42,270 bases of DNA from positions 1 to 42,270 of the forward strand of contig NZ_JAUG01000038.1 in NCBI RefSeq assembly GCF_000708285.2. Reading direction: 5' to 3'. Under the pieces are notes generated by a model, which was given only the letters and a program-made list of their open reading frames with translations, did no database searches and was not told the origin of the DNA. Source of the stretch: Pedobacter borealis DSM 19626 (GTDB lineage Bacteria > Bacteroidota > Bacteroidia > Sphingobacteriales > Sphingobacteriaceae). Position numbers and translations under genes: made by a program. Positions 32,047 through 41,038 of this stretch are shown here, piece after piece (positions within the stretch are counted from its first letter, which is position 1; every line of letters starts with the position of its first letter).

Positions 32047-33333
32047 ATGAAAACTAAAGAAGAACCACAAAATGAACAAAACACCAGACGCGATTTTATC
32101 AAAAAATCTGCAATTGGCCTGGCAGCATTTACCATTGTCCCAAGATATGTATTGGGCGGACAAGGATATCTTGCCCCAAGCGACAAGTTAACCAAAGCCG
32201 TAATCGGTGTTGGAGGAATGGGCAGAGGCCATTTTGGCTACGAAGGTACCCAGGTAGTCGCCATATGTGATGTTGATCAAAACCACCTTAAACAAGCAGC
32301 ATCAATGTTAGATAAAGGTGTAAAAACATTTAGTGATTATAGAGAACTTATACAATTACCTGAAGTAGATATTGTACACATTGCTACCCCGCCACACTGG
32401 CATGGTATAATGGCTGTAGATGCTGCCAATGCAGGAAAAGATATTTGGTGTGAAAAACCAATGACACATACCATAGGCGAGGGCAAAAGAGTGGTCGAAG
32501 CGGTAAAACAGCATGGTAGAATGTTTAGGCTAAATACCTGGTTTAGGTTTAAGGATACTTTTTACGGAATGGGTACAACTGTAAAACCCATTAAAAAACT
32601 GGTAGATAGCGGAATGTTGGGCTGGCCATTAAAAGTAACCGTAAGTAAACATACCGGTTACGACTGGAAATTTTACTGGGTGGGCAAAGATCATTTAGAG
32701 CCTCAGCCCGTACCGCCAGAATTAGATTATAATGCATGGTTAGGCCCTGCACCATATAAGCCTTACAATGCACACCGCGTTCACCAAACTTTTAGAGGTT
32801 ATTGGGACTATGATGGTGGCGGATTAAGTGATATGGGACAACATTATATCGACCCGATTCAATACTTTTTAGGAAAGGATGATACCAACCCAATTTCTGT
32901 AGAGGTTGATGCTCCACAACAACATACTGATGCAGTAGGCATTTGGCGCAGGATTACTTATACCTACGCCGATGGCTGCCAGATTATTTTGGATGGTGAA
33001 GGTAAAGATACCAATGTACCTTATATAGAAGGTCCAAAAGGTAAACTGTATCCGGGTTTTAAATCTGATATTCCTGATCTGGAACGTAAACTGGCGCAAT
33101 TCCCTGATCCTGATCCTGAAATTGTAGAATTTTCGGAATCGGTACGGACGAGGAAAAAATTCGCTTTAAATGAAGAGAACGGACACCGTTCATGCAACAT
33201 TGTAAATATTGGTTTGGCTGCCTTAAGATTGGGAAGATCGTTAAAATTCGACCCAGTTAAGCAAGAATTCGTAGATGATGAGGCGGCTAACAGATTAATT
33301 AATCCCGTAATGCGTGCACCATTTTCTATTTAA
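32047..33333 (+). CDS. Tat-exported Gfo/Idh/MocA oxidoreductase (1)
   Basis: From the ATG at 32047 the product has 428 residues; the frame opens at 31996 but the added residues precede the Tat motif. The Tat signal has RR14-15 in RRDFIKKS and ends about VLGG. The Rossmann glycine motif GVGGMG is at 54-59, EKP at 136-138 with catalytic Lys137, and the DMGQH pair Asp262/His266. Such enzymes oxidise or reduce a sugar carbon with bound NAD(P). Periplasmic location and the DUF1080 partner next door suggest C3 oxidation of a glycoside. The substrate is not defined. Confidence 0.9.
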   Translation: MKTKEEPQNEQNTRRDFIKKSAIGLAAFTIVPRYVLGGQGYLAPSDKLTKAVIGVGGMGRGHFGYEGTQVVAICDVDQNHLKQAASMLDKGVKTFSDYRELIQLPEVDIVHIATPPHWHGIMAVDAANAGKDIWCEKPMTHTIGEGKRVVEAVKQHGRMFRLNTWFRFKDTFYGMGTTVKPIKKLVDSGMLGWPLKVTVSKHTGYDWKFYWVGKDHLEPQPVPPELDYNAWLGPAPYKPYNAHRVHQTFRGYWDYDGGGLSDMGQHYIDPIQYFLGKDDTNPISVEVDAPQQHTDAVGIWRRITYTYADGCQIILDGEGKDTNVPYIEGPKGKLYPGFKSDIPDLERKLAQFPDPDPEIVEFSESVRTRKKFALNEENGHRSCNIVNIGLAALRLGRSLKFDPVKQEFVDDEAANRLINPVMRAPFSI

Positions 33334-33356
33334 AATATCCCAAAATACAAACCATC

Positions 33357-36300
33357 ATGAACAAAAAAATATTATTGGTGCTGTTAGCCATTCTAATGCT
33401 TTCCAATGCATTATTTATGGTTAGAGCCCTGGCTCAAGATAAAAAAGACGAAAGAACCACAACCACACGTATTGCCGACCTGTTGGCACAATTACCTGCT
33501 AGAGATGCTGCGCAATTAGAACGCAATATGAAAGAAGTGGCCGATTTAGGTGAAGAAGGTTATGTAACCTTAATTAGTGGTTTAACCGCTTCTGAAAAAG
33601 GAAACAACGCCCTTATTGAGTATGCAGTAGGTGGTTTTACTGCTTATGCTACCAAAACTGGCCAACAGAATTTAAGGAGTATGGCCATTAGTGCCTATTG
33701 CAAAGCGTTGGCTAAACTAACCGATAAACAGAACAAAGCATTTATCATTAGTCAGTTCGATTTAGTAGGAAATGATGCTGCGGTATCTTGTTTAACAGAT
33801 TACCTTACTGACGAACAATTGGCTGATGAAGCATCGAGAGCACTGGCCAAAATTGGTACTGCCTCTGCTACAAATGCATTGGTTAGTGGCTTGAGTAAAG
33901 CAAACGGCAAAGCAAAAATTGCCATTGTGGAAGCATTGGGCCATACTAACGCTAAAGCAGCAGCTACAGCTATTGCGCCTTTGGCTACTGGAACAGATAA
34001 AGCATTAACCAAGGTAAGTTTGTATGCCTTAGCCAATATTGGCGATGCATCTGCTAAAGAAATTTTGGTAAAAGCTGCTGAACAAGCAGGTTATAAATAC
34101 GACCAAACCAATGCCGTTGCCGCTTTGTTGGTGTATGCGCAAAAAAACGTAGCAACAGATAAAGCTGGAGTAGAAACAATAGCGAAAACAATATTAGAAA
34201 AAGCAACAGCTGATGATCAGGTAAACGAACGTACTGCGGCCTTAAAATTACTCTCGGCAACACAAACCGATCAACAGGCCTTGTTAGCTGCCATGACCGA
34301 TAAACAGTTCGAATTTCGAGCAGCTGCGGTTAAATTTGCTGCTGCAGGTGTAAATGATACCAATAGTGCAGCTTGGGTAAACCAGTTAAAAAAGGTTGAT
34401 GCCCCAACTCAGGTTTCTATTTTAGACATGCTGGGTAATAGCAAAGCAAAATCTGCATTGCCAGCCGTACTCAAATTAATTAAAAGCGACGATGAGCAGG
34501 TAAAACTGGCGGCAATTAACACCGCTGTAAAACTTGGACAGGAAGCGGTTATAGACGACCTGTTGAAGTTAATGGGCAAAGGAAATACAGCAGATATTGC
34601 CGGCATTTCTAATGGTATTTTAAGAATAAAAGGCGAAAGTGTAGCCACTAAAGTTGGCGCTTATCTTCCGAAAGCTAAACCAGAAGTACAGGTTGCCTTG
34701 ATTAATATTTTAGCTGCCCGCGCTGCAACAAGCCAAACGGAAGTTATTTATGCTGCATTAAACAGTAAAAAAGCTGAAGTACGAAAAGCAGCATTTCTTT
34801 CATTACAAGATGTTGCTGTAGCCGAAAATAAAGCGCAACTATTTGATCTTTTAAATAAAACCACCGATGCCGGCGAACTTACTGCTGTACAAGATGCCAT
34901 TATTGCTTCGCTACAAGGAACAGCAGATAAAGAAGCTCAAACCAACGCTATTCTTCAGCAAATGGCTAATACACCTGCTGATAAGAAAGTGCTGTTTTAT
35001 AAGGTGCTGGGCAGCATAGGTGGCCAGCAATCGTTAAAATCGGTATCAGAAGCGTATGCCACAGGCGATGATGCCACTAAGAAAGCAGCAATTGAAGCAC
35101 TTTCTTCATGGTCGGATGCAGGCTCAACAGATGCATTGATCAGCATTGCGCGTACCACCACCAATCCAGACTTTTTGAACCAGGCGATTGCGGGTTACTT
35201 AACTTTAGTGAGAAATACAAAGTATCCGGCTGAGCAACGTTTATTACTATTGCGCAATGCGATGGCAGTGGCTAAAACACCGGTTCAACAACAGCAGATC
35301 CTTAAAGATACCGAACAGGCCAAATGTTTTAATGCGATTGTATTTGCAGGTCAGTATTTAGATAATGCTACTTTACAACAGGCTGCGGCAAACGCGGTGA
35401 TGAATATTACCATGGCCGGAACTTACAATGGCGACATTGTAAAGGGCTTGTTAAATAAAACCATTGCCGTAATTACCGGAGGCGATGCCGGTTATCAGAA
35501 AGAAGGTATGCGGAAGTATATTTCTGAAATGAAAGCTGGCGAAGGCTTTGTTCAGGTTTTTAACGGGAAAGATTTATCTGGTTGGAAAGGGTTGGTGGCC
35601 GATCCGATCAAAAGATCAAAAATGGATGAAAAAACCTTAGCCGAAGCGCAAATCAAAGCTGATGCCGAAGCAAAGGAAAGCTGGAAAGTGATCAACGGCG
35701 AACTACAGTTTCAAAGTCATGGCAATAACCTGGCTACCGTTAAAAAATATGGCGATTTTGAAATGTTGGTAGACTGGAAAATCATCGATGATAAAAAAGG
35801 AGAAGGCGATGCGGGTATTTATCTGCGCGGTACGCCACAGGTACAGATCTGGGATCTGGCCCGTACAAAAGTGGGTGCCCAGGTTGGTTCTGGTGGTTTG
35901 TACAACAATCAAACAACCGAAAGTAAACCGCTTAAAGTAGCAGATAATAAGTTAGATGAATGGAATACATTCAGAATCGTAATGAAAGGCGACCGTGTTA
36001 CTGTTTATCTGAACGGACAGTTGGTAACCGATAACGTGATTTTAGAAAATTATTGGGACAGAAGTTTGCCGATCTTTGCAGAAGAGCAGATTGAATTGCA
36101 GGCGCACGGATCGCCGGTAGCTTATCGCGATATCTATATCAAAGAAATCCCTCGCCCAAAACCTTTTGAGCTAAGTGCACAAGAGAAAAAAGAAGGTTAT
36201 AAAGTATTGTTCGATGGAACTAATATGCACAGCTGGACAGGTAATACTACCGATTATGTTATCGAAGATGGAACCATCGCTATCCGACCAAAACCAGGTA

Positions 36301-36830
36301 AAGGATCAGGTGGTAACTTATTCACCAAAGAAGAATTCAGCGATTTTGTTTACCGTTTCGAATTTCAGCTCACTCCAGGTGCAAACAACGGTTTAGGAAT
36401 TAGAGCTCCTTTAGAAGGTGATGCCGCTTATGTGGGTATGGAACTGCAGATACTGGATAATGATGCACCGATTTATAAAGACCTGAAAGCGTACCAGTAC
36501 CATGGTTCAGTTTACGGCACTATTGCTGCAAAAAGAGGGTTTTTAAAACCTACCGGAGAGTGGAACTATGAAGAAGTAATTGCCAAAGGATCGAAGATTA
36601 AAGTGATCTTAAACGGCACCATAATTTTAGATGGCGATATCGAACCATTTAAGAAAAACGGCACACCTGATCATAAGGAACACCCGGGTTTATTACGTGA
36701 AAGTGGGCATATAGGCTTCTTAGGTCATGGTTCTCCTGTTCAGTTCCGCAACATCAGGATTAAAGATCTGAGCAAGAAAACGGCAGATCAGAAAGAAACT
36801 GATACAAAAGCTTCAGCTAAAAAGAAATAA
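33357..36830 (+). CDS. HEAT-repeat protein with two DUF1080 (3-keto-glycoside hydrolase-like) domains
   Basis: An exported protein of 1157 residues. The signal peptide (about 1-26, RALA before QDKK) is followed by roughly 700 residues of HEAT-like alpha repeats (about 33-720: SCLTDYLTDEQLADEA, EALGHTNAKAAATAIAPLA and similar) and two DUF1080 domains: about 728-930 (FVQVFNGKDLSGW to IYIKEI) and 945-1137 (YKVLFDGTNMHSW to RIKDL). The family name 3-keto-disaccharide hydrolase comes from enzymes that cleave 3-keto glycosides. The HEAT part probably forms a scaffold. It lies between two Tat Gfo/Idh genes (24- and 30-base gaps). The exact catalytic residues cannot be confirmed here. Confidence 0.88.
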   Translation: MNKKILLVLLAILMLSNALFMVRALAQDKKDERTTTTRIADLLAQLPARDAAQLERNMKEVADLGEEGYVTLISGLTASEKGNNALIEYAVGGFTAYATKTGQQNLRSMAISAYCKALAKLTDKQNKAFIISQFDLVGNDAAVSCLTDYLTDEQLADEASRALAKIGTASATNALVSGLSKANGKAKIAIVEALGHTNAKAAATAIAPLATGTDKALTKVSLYALANIGDASAKEILVKAAEQAGYKYDQTNAVAALLVYAQKNVATDKAGVETIAKTILEKATADDQVNERTAALKLLSATQTDQQALLAAMTDKQFEFRAAAVKFAAAGVNDTNSAAWVNQLKKVDAPTQVSILDMLGNSKAKSALPAVLKLIKSDDEQVKLAAINTAVKLGQEAVIDDLLKLMGKGNTADIAGISNGILRIKGESVATKVGAYLPKAKPEVQVALINILAARAATSQTEVIYAALNSKKAEVRKAAFLSLQDVAVAENKAQLFDLLNKTTDAGELTAVQDAIIASLQGTADKEAQTNAILQQMANTPADKKVLFYKVLGSIGGQQSLKSVSEAYATGDDATKKAAIEALSSWSDAGSTDALISIARTTTNPDFLNQAIAGYLTLVRNTKYPAEQRLLLLRNAMAVAKTPVQQQQILKDTEQAKCFNAIVFAGQYLDNATLQQAAANAVMNITMAGTYNGDIVKGLLNKTIAVITGGDAGYQKEGMRKYISEMKAGEGFVQVFNGKDLSGWKGLVADPIKRSKMDEKTLAEAQIKADAEAKESWKVINGELQFQSHGNNLATVKKYGDFEMLVDWKIIDDKKGEGDAGIYLRGTPQVQIWDLARTKVGAQVGSGGLYNNQTTESKPLKVADNKLDEWNTFRIVMKGDRVTVYLNGQLVTDNVILENYWDRSLPIFAEEQIELQAHGSPVAYRDIYIKEIPRPKPFELSAQEKKEGYKVLFDGTNMHSWTGNTTDYVIEDGTIAIRPKPGKGSGGNLFTKEEFSDFVYRFEFQLTPGANNGLGIRAPLEGDAAYVGMELQILDNDAPIYKDLKAYQYHGSVYGTIAAKRGFLKPTGEWNYEEVIAKGSKIKVILNGTIILDGDIEPFKKNGTPDHKEHPGLLRESGHIGFLGHGSPVQFRNIRIKDLSKKTADQKETDTKASAKKK

Positions 36831-36860
36831 GTTAAATTTAGCATTATAACAGGTTAAATA

Positions 36861-38315
36861 ATGATAGAAGATAAGGCAAATTCGAAAACAGAAAATTCGA
36901 GAAGAAACTTTATTAAAACAACAGCACTTGCTGCCGCTGGATTTATGATTGTACCCCGCCATGTGTTGGGTGGGCCAGGTTTTCTGGCGCCAAGCGATCG
37001 TTTGCAATTGGCCGGAATAGGTGCCGGTGGAAAAGGAGAGGGCGATATTGCCAGTATTGTTAGGGGCGGAAAAACAGATGTTGCTTTTTTATGCGATGTA
37101 GATGATAGAAGAGCAGCAAATTCTCTAAAAAACTTCCCAAAGGCAAAATATTACAAAGATTATCGTGAGTTATTGGATAAAGAAGGCAAAAACATTGATG
37201 CCATAACGGTATCTACTCCTGATCATACCCATGCGCAAATTGCCATGGCAGCCATGCAATTGGGCAAACACGTGTATGTGCAAAAACCTTTAACGCACGA
37301 CATTTACGAAGCCAGGATGTTAACCGAAGCCGCAAACCGCTATAAAGTGGTTACGCAAATGGGTAATCAGGGTGCTTCGGGCGATGGTGTAAGAAGACTT
37401 CAGGAATGGTACGATGCAGGCAGGATAGGTAAAGTTCATACCGTTTACTGTTGGACTAACCGGCCAGTATGGCCACAAGGAATTTCGTGGCCAAGTGGAA
37501 AAGCCGAAATACCGAAAGAACTCGATTGGGATTTGTGGTTAGGCAGTGCTCCATACAAAGAATATGTAAATAAACTGGTTCCCTTCAATTGGAGGGGATG
37601 GTGGGATTACGGCACCGGTGCCATTGGCGATATGGGCTGTCACTTAGTAGAGCCTCCTTTTAGGGTGTTAGGCCTGGATACCCCAATCAGTGTAGAATGC
37701 AGCGTAGGCAGTGTATATGTTGATGAATTTAAACGTGCCTATTTACCAGAAAGCTGTCCGCCATCAAGCCACGTCATTTTAACCTTTGCCAAAACCCCAA
37801 AAACCAGACACGAGGTTCAGGTGCATTGGATGGATGGAGGCATTAAGCCTGAACGTCCGGAAGAATTGGGGCCTAATGAAAGTTTCGGCGATAATGGCGT
37901 GCTTTTTATCGGCACAAAAGGCAAAATGATCTGCGAAACCTATGGCAAAAATCCAAAATTATTGCCACTCTCGCGCAACGAATCAGATAGAACGAAAATC
38001 ACTATCCCGCGTATCGCTAATCAGGAAGAAGGCCATTATACTCAATTTGTCGAAGCTGCAATTGCCGGCTATGGAAAAATGGAACTAAGCTCACCATTTG
38101 AAATTGCCGGACCACTTACCGAAACTTTATTGATTGCCAATCTGGCTATTAGGGGAACAGATGTGCAGCGCAGAGATACCGCAGGTAAAATCAGTTATCC
38201 AGGCAGGGATATCAAAATGCTTTGGGATAAAGTAAATATGAAGGTGACCAATTTTGACGAGGTAAATCAATTTGTGAAACGCGAATACCGCAAAGGTTGG
38301 ACGTTGGGCGTTTAA
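36861..38315 (+). CDS. Tat-exported Gfo/Idh/MocA oxidoreductase (2)
   Basis: A 484-residue protein with Tat motif RR14-15 in RRNFIKTT and an N-terminus closely parallel to that of the first Gfo/Idh protein (IVPRxVLGGxGxLAPSD). The glycine motif is GIGAGGKG (53-60). The EKP motif reads QKP (Gln141, Lys142), keeping the catalytic Lys, and the acid/His pair is Asp257/His261 in DMGCH. It probably works on the same sugar in the periplasm, perhaps in the reverse direction or on another position. It is one operon with the DUF1080 protein (30-base gap). Confidence 0.9.
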   Translation: MIEDKANSKTENSRRNFIKTTALAAAGFMIVPRHVLGGPGFLAPSDRLQLAGIGAGGKGEGDIASIVRGGKTDVAFLCDVDDRRAANSLKNFPKAKYYKDYRELLDKEGKNIDAITVSTPDHTHAQIAMAAMQLGKHVYVQKPLTHDIYEARMLTEAANRYKVVTQMGNQGASGDGVRRLQEWYDAGRIGKVHTVYCWTNRPVWPQGISWPSGKAEIPKELDWDLWLGSAPYKEYVNKLVPFNWRGWWDYGTGAIGDMGCHLVEPPFRVLGLDTPISVECSVGSVYVDEFKRAYLPESCPPSSHVILTFAKTPKTRHEVQVHWMDGGIKPERPEELGPNESFGDNGVLFIGTKGKMICETYGKNPKLLPLSRNESDRTKITIPRIANQEEGHYTQFVEAAIAGYGKMELSSPFEIAGPLTETLLIANLAIRGTDVQRRDTAGKISYPGRDIKMLWDKVNMKVTNFDEVNQFVKREYRKGWTLGV

Positions 38316-38323
38316 GATTTAGT

Positions 38324-39409
38324 ATGTTGATAGAAAATGAGAATTTAAAGGTATTAGTAGTAGGCTGTGGCAATATGGGTGCTTCCCATGCGACAGCTTA
38401 TCATACCCTACCCGGTTTTGAAATTTGCGGATTGGTTTCTACCGGTAAAAGCAAAGAAAAGCTTAACGAAAAATTAGGTGGGCAATATGATTTGTATACT
38501 GATTTTTACGAGGCCCTTGAAATAACCAAACCAGATGCCGTTTGCATTTCTACTTATCCCGATACACACGAAGCTTATGCCATAAAATCTTTCGAAAACG
38601 GTTGCCATGTGTTTATCGAAAAACCATTGGCCGATAGCGTAGAAGGCGCTATAAAGGTGGCAGAAGCTGCTAAAAAAGCGAATAAAAAGTTATTGGTGGG
38701 TTATATCCTCCGCTATCATCCCTCATGGGAGAAATTTACAGCGCTGGCTCAGGAAATGGGAAAACCTTTGGTGATGCGCATGAACCTGAACCAACAGAGC
38801 CATGGACCTAAATGGACGGTGCACCGTAACCTGATGAAAAGTTTAAGTCCCATCGTCGATTGTGCTGTGCATTATATCGATATTATGTGCCAAATGACCC
38901 GATCGAAGCCTGTACAGGTGAGTGCCATTGGTGCCAGGCTAACTAACGATATTCCAGAGTGGAATTACAATTATGGGCAGCTGCAGATCCGTTTCGAAGA
39001 TGGTTCTGTCGGTTGGTACGAAGCTGGCTGGGGCCCGATGGTGAGCGATAATGCTTTTTTTATTAAAGATGTTTTTGGCCCAAAGGGATCAGTATCTATC
39101 ACGGCTAAAAAAGCAGGTGCAGCCGGAAACTCTGATAATATTGATGCGCATACCAAAACCGAATCGATTAAAATACATCATGCCGATTTAGATGCCAATG
39201 ATGAATTTAGCAAAGCTGATGAATGGGTAGACCTTACCGATGAGCCCGATCATCAGGAACTGTGCAACCGTGAACAAAGGTATTTCTTAAAAGCCATTGC
39301 CGAAGATATAGATTTAACTGATGCCACTGAAGATGCTGTAAACAGCTTAAGGATTGCTTTTGCCTGTGATGAATCGGTAAAAACCGGTGAAATGATCCGG
39401 TTGGATTAA
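38324..39409 (+). CDS. Cytoplasmic Gfo/Idh/MocA oxidoreductase (3)
   Basis: From the ATG at 38324 the product has 361 residues and lies eight bases after the previous stop; the longer frame starts at a TTG within that gene. There is no Tat or signal peptide. The glycine motif GCGNMG is at 14-19, EKP at 99-101 with Lys100, and the Asp179/His183 pair in DCAVH. Location suggests it handles the cleavage product after uptake, for example reducing a 3-keto sugar to the free sugar. This role is inferred. It ends the four-gene operon. Confidence 0.88.
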   Translation: MLIENENLKVLVVGCGNMGASHATAYHTLPGFEICGLVSTGKSKEKLNEKLGGQYDLYTDFYEALEITKPDAVCISTYPDTHEAYAIKSFENGCHVFIEKPLADSVEGAIKVAEAAKKANKKLLVGYILRYHPSWEKFTALAQEMGKPLVMRMNLNQQSHGPKWTVHRNLMKSLSPIVDCAVHYIDIMCQMTRSKPVQVSAIGARLTNDIPEWNYNYGQLQIRFEDGSVGWYEAGWGPMVSDNAFFIKDVFGPKGSVSITAKKAGAAGNSDNIDAHTKTESIKIHHADLDANDEFSKADEWVDLTDEPDHQELCNREQRYFLKAIAEDIDLTDATEDAVNSLRIAFACDESVKTGEMIRLD

Positions 39410-40084
39410 AAATATTTCTTGTCATTTCGGTTGCTGCGGTCGTCCTGCTGAACTTGTTTCAGCATCTATGTAGTTCGAAAATTTAAGGTCTAAATATCAG
39501 GCCTCATTTCGAGCAAGTGCAGTGATGCCGGGAAATCTTAAATTAGTGTGCCAGATGGTAACATCTGACACCACAAAAAAAAAAAAATATTTCTCATCAT
39601 TTCGATTGCAAAGCACTGGAATGCCTGTCCCTTAGGCCTATTGCACAAGTCTGCGTTTCTGTTTCGTTTTGCTTAAAGAACAGTCTTCAATAAACTGTTT
39701 TCCAAGTTCTGGTACTATTTCTTTATAAGTTTAACAACACATACAAAACTAAGTCGTTGCGATCACGTACGGATGTTAATATTCACATCATGCTCAACTG
39801 AAATCTTGCACTAAAACTGCATTAAATTTAACCTATTGCTTTACCTATCAAAAATTTTGACCGTAGTTATCATGCTTTGGCATTACCAATGATGAAAATC
39901 GATAGTCCTACTCAGACTAAAATCGGAAATCAATAGGCGTTAATAAATCGGAATTAGCGTTTTCACACGTTGATAGAGCTCAACTCCCGACGATAGTAAT
40001 TTCTCTGCGGGAAGGTGTCTTTTTGATTCATTTGGTATTATTCAGACTCATAAGAGCTCATTCGAGGTTTAGTTTAACCCTATG
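39410..40084. repeat. 675-base gene-free stretch with repeat copies
   Basis: No gene is supported. It contains a copy of the gtcctgctgaa/ttcagcatct repeat (about 39442-39470) and one CAGATG/CATCTG palindrome with loop GTAA (39548-39571), the same family as the cluster at 24398-24880, followed by a 13-base A run. From about 39700 to 40084 I see only AT-rich sequence without a clear element. It ends at the PorP gene. Confidence 0.6.
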
Positions 40085-41005
40085 TTACTTTCTAAACACT
40101 TTAAATTTCACACCAAACTCAAATGTATTGGCGGCATATACCCTCAACGGGCCTACATTATTGCTATATGCAACCATTATATCCATAGGTCGAAGGAGCA
40201 CACCAAAATTCACCGTAATGCTTTTATTGCTATGGTACATACCTCCAACGTTAATATTATAGTCGGGCATCGTCATCAGGGCACCAACATCCAATATGTC
40301 GTCAAACCCTTTTACACCACGAAAGGCTACTTTAGGTTCGATGGTGAAATTGCTGATCCCGTTATCGGCATGGATCTTATAGCTTAATGCGGTAAAAAAT
40401 GTAGCGCGGTCAACCTCAAGGTTGTTATCATTTTCATTACTAAAGAACAAGGTTTTTAAGTTTGGCAAAGTCGCCTGAACAGTAAACTTCTGGCCAGTGT
40501 ACGATATACCAAAATCCCCGTCGACATACGCACTACGTTGGTTAAAATCCTGTACGGCCACATCGCCCTGGTCGCCGTTCACCTTGGTATAATCGATATA
40601 GGTGTCGTTAAGGCCTAATGAAAGGCCGAAATTCAGTTTATCGTCCTTGCCATTGAGGGGTAAATGGTATGCATAGGTGCCCATTACCCGGGTTCGGTTG
40701 ATCAATCCGGCATTATCACTGCTCACGTTAAGCCCTAAACCAACATTGTTTCCCGAGTTGTAGTCGGCAGTAAAATTTTTCGATTTGGGGCTGCCAGGCA
40801 TAGTTGTCCATTGTTGCTGGTAACCTAAATTAAGATTAAGCCCTTGCGCTAACCCTGCCATGGCAGGGTTAGCGATGTACTGATTCTGATAGTACATGCT
40901 TTGCAAGCTAACTAACTGGGCATCTGCGACTTTACTTGTTAGCATAGATAGCACATATACACATGCCACTATTATTCCTCTTGTATATTTGATCGAGTCT
41001 GACAT
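40085..41005 (-). CDS. PorP/SprF family T9SS membrane protein
   Basis: A 306-residue outer-membrane protein with a signal peptide (about 1-29, KVADA before QLVS). It begins with the family hallmark block MYYQNQYIANPAMAGL and continues as a barrel to a short KVFRK end. PorP/SprF proteins help type IX secretion deliver their partner adhesin to the surface; the gene partner is usually just upstream, and here it is the adhesin at 41039. The gap between the genes is 33 bases. Confidence 0.9.
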   Translation of the reverse strand: MSDSIKYTRGIIVACVYVLSMLTSKVADAQLVSLQSMYYQNQYIANPAMAGLAQGLNLNLGYQQQWTTMPGSPKSKNFTADYNSGNNVGLGLNVSSDNAGLINRTRVMGTYAYHLPLNGKDDKLNFGLSLGLNDTYIDYTKVNGDQGDVAVQDFNQRSAYVDGDFGISYTGQKFTVQATLPNLKTLFFSNENDNNLEVDRATFFTALSYKIHADNGISNFTIEPKVAFRGVKGFDDILDVGALMTMPDYNINVGGMYHSNKSITVNFGVLLRPMDIMVAYSNNVGPLRVYAANTFEFGVKFKVFRK

Positions 41006-41038
41006 ATTCTTCGTTTTAATTTTAAACGTTTTAGTTAC

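Noticed and set aside
38297..38323. TTG start extending the third Gfo/Idh enzyme into the previous gene
   Set aside because: An ATG lies eight bases after the previous stop and matches the normal N-terminus for the family.
40023..40387. Plus-strand open frames overlapping the PorP gene
   Set aside because: They are antisense to a clear PorP/SprF coding sequence and have no coding features of their own.
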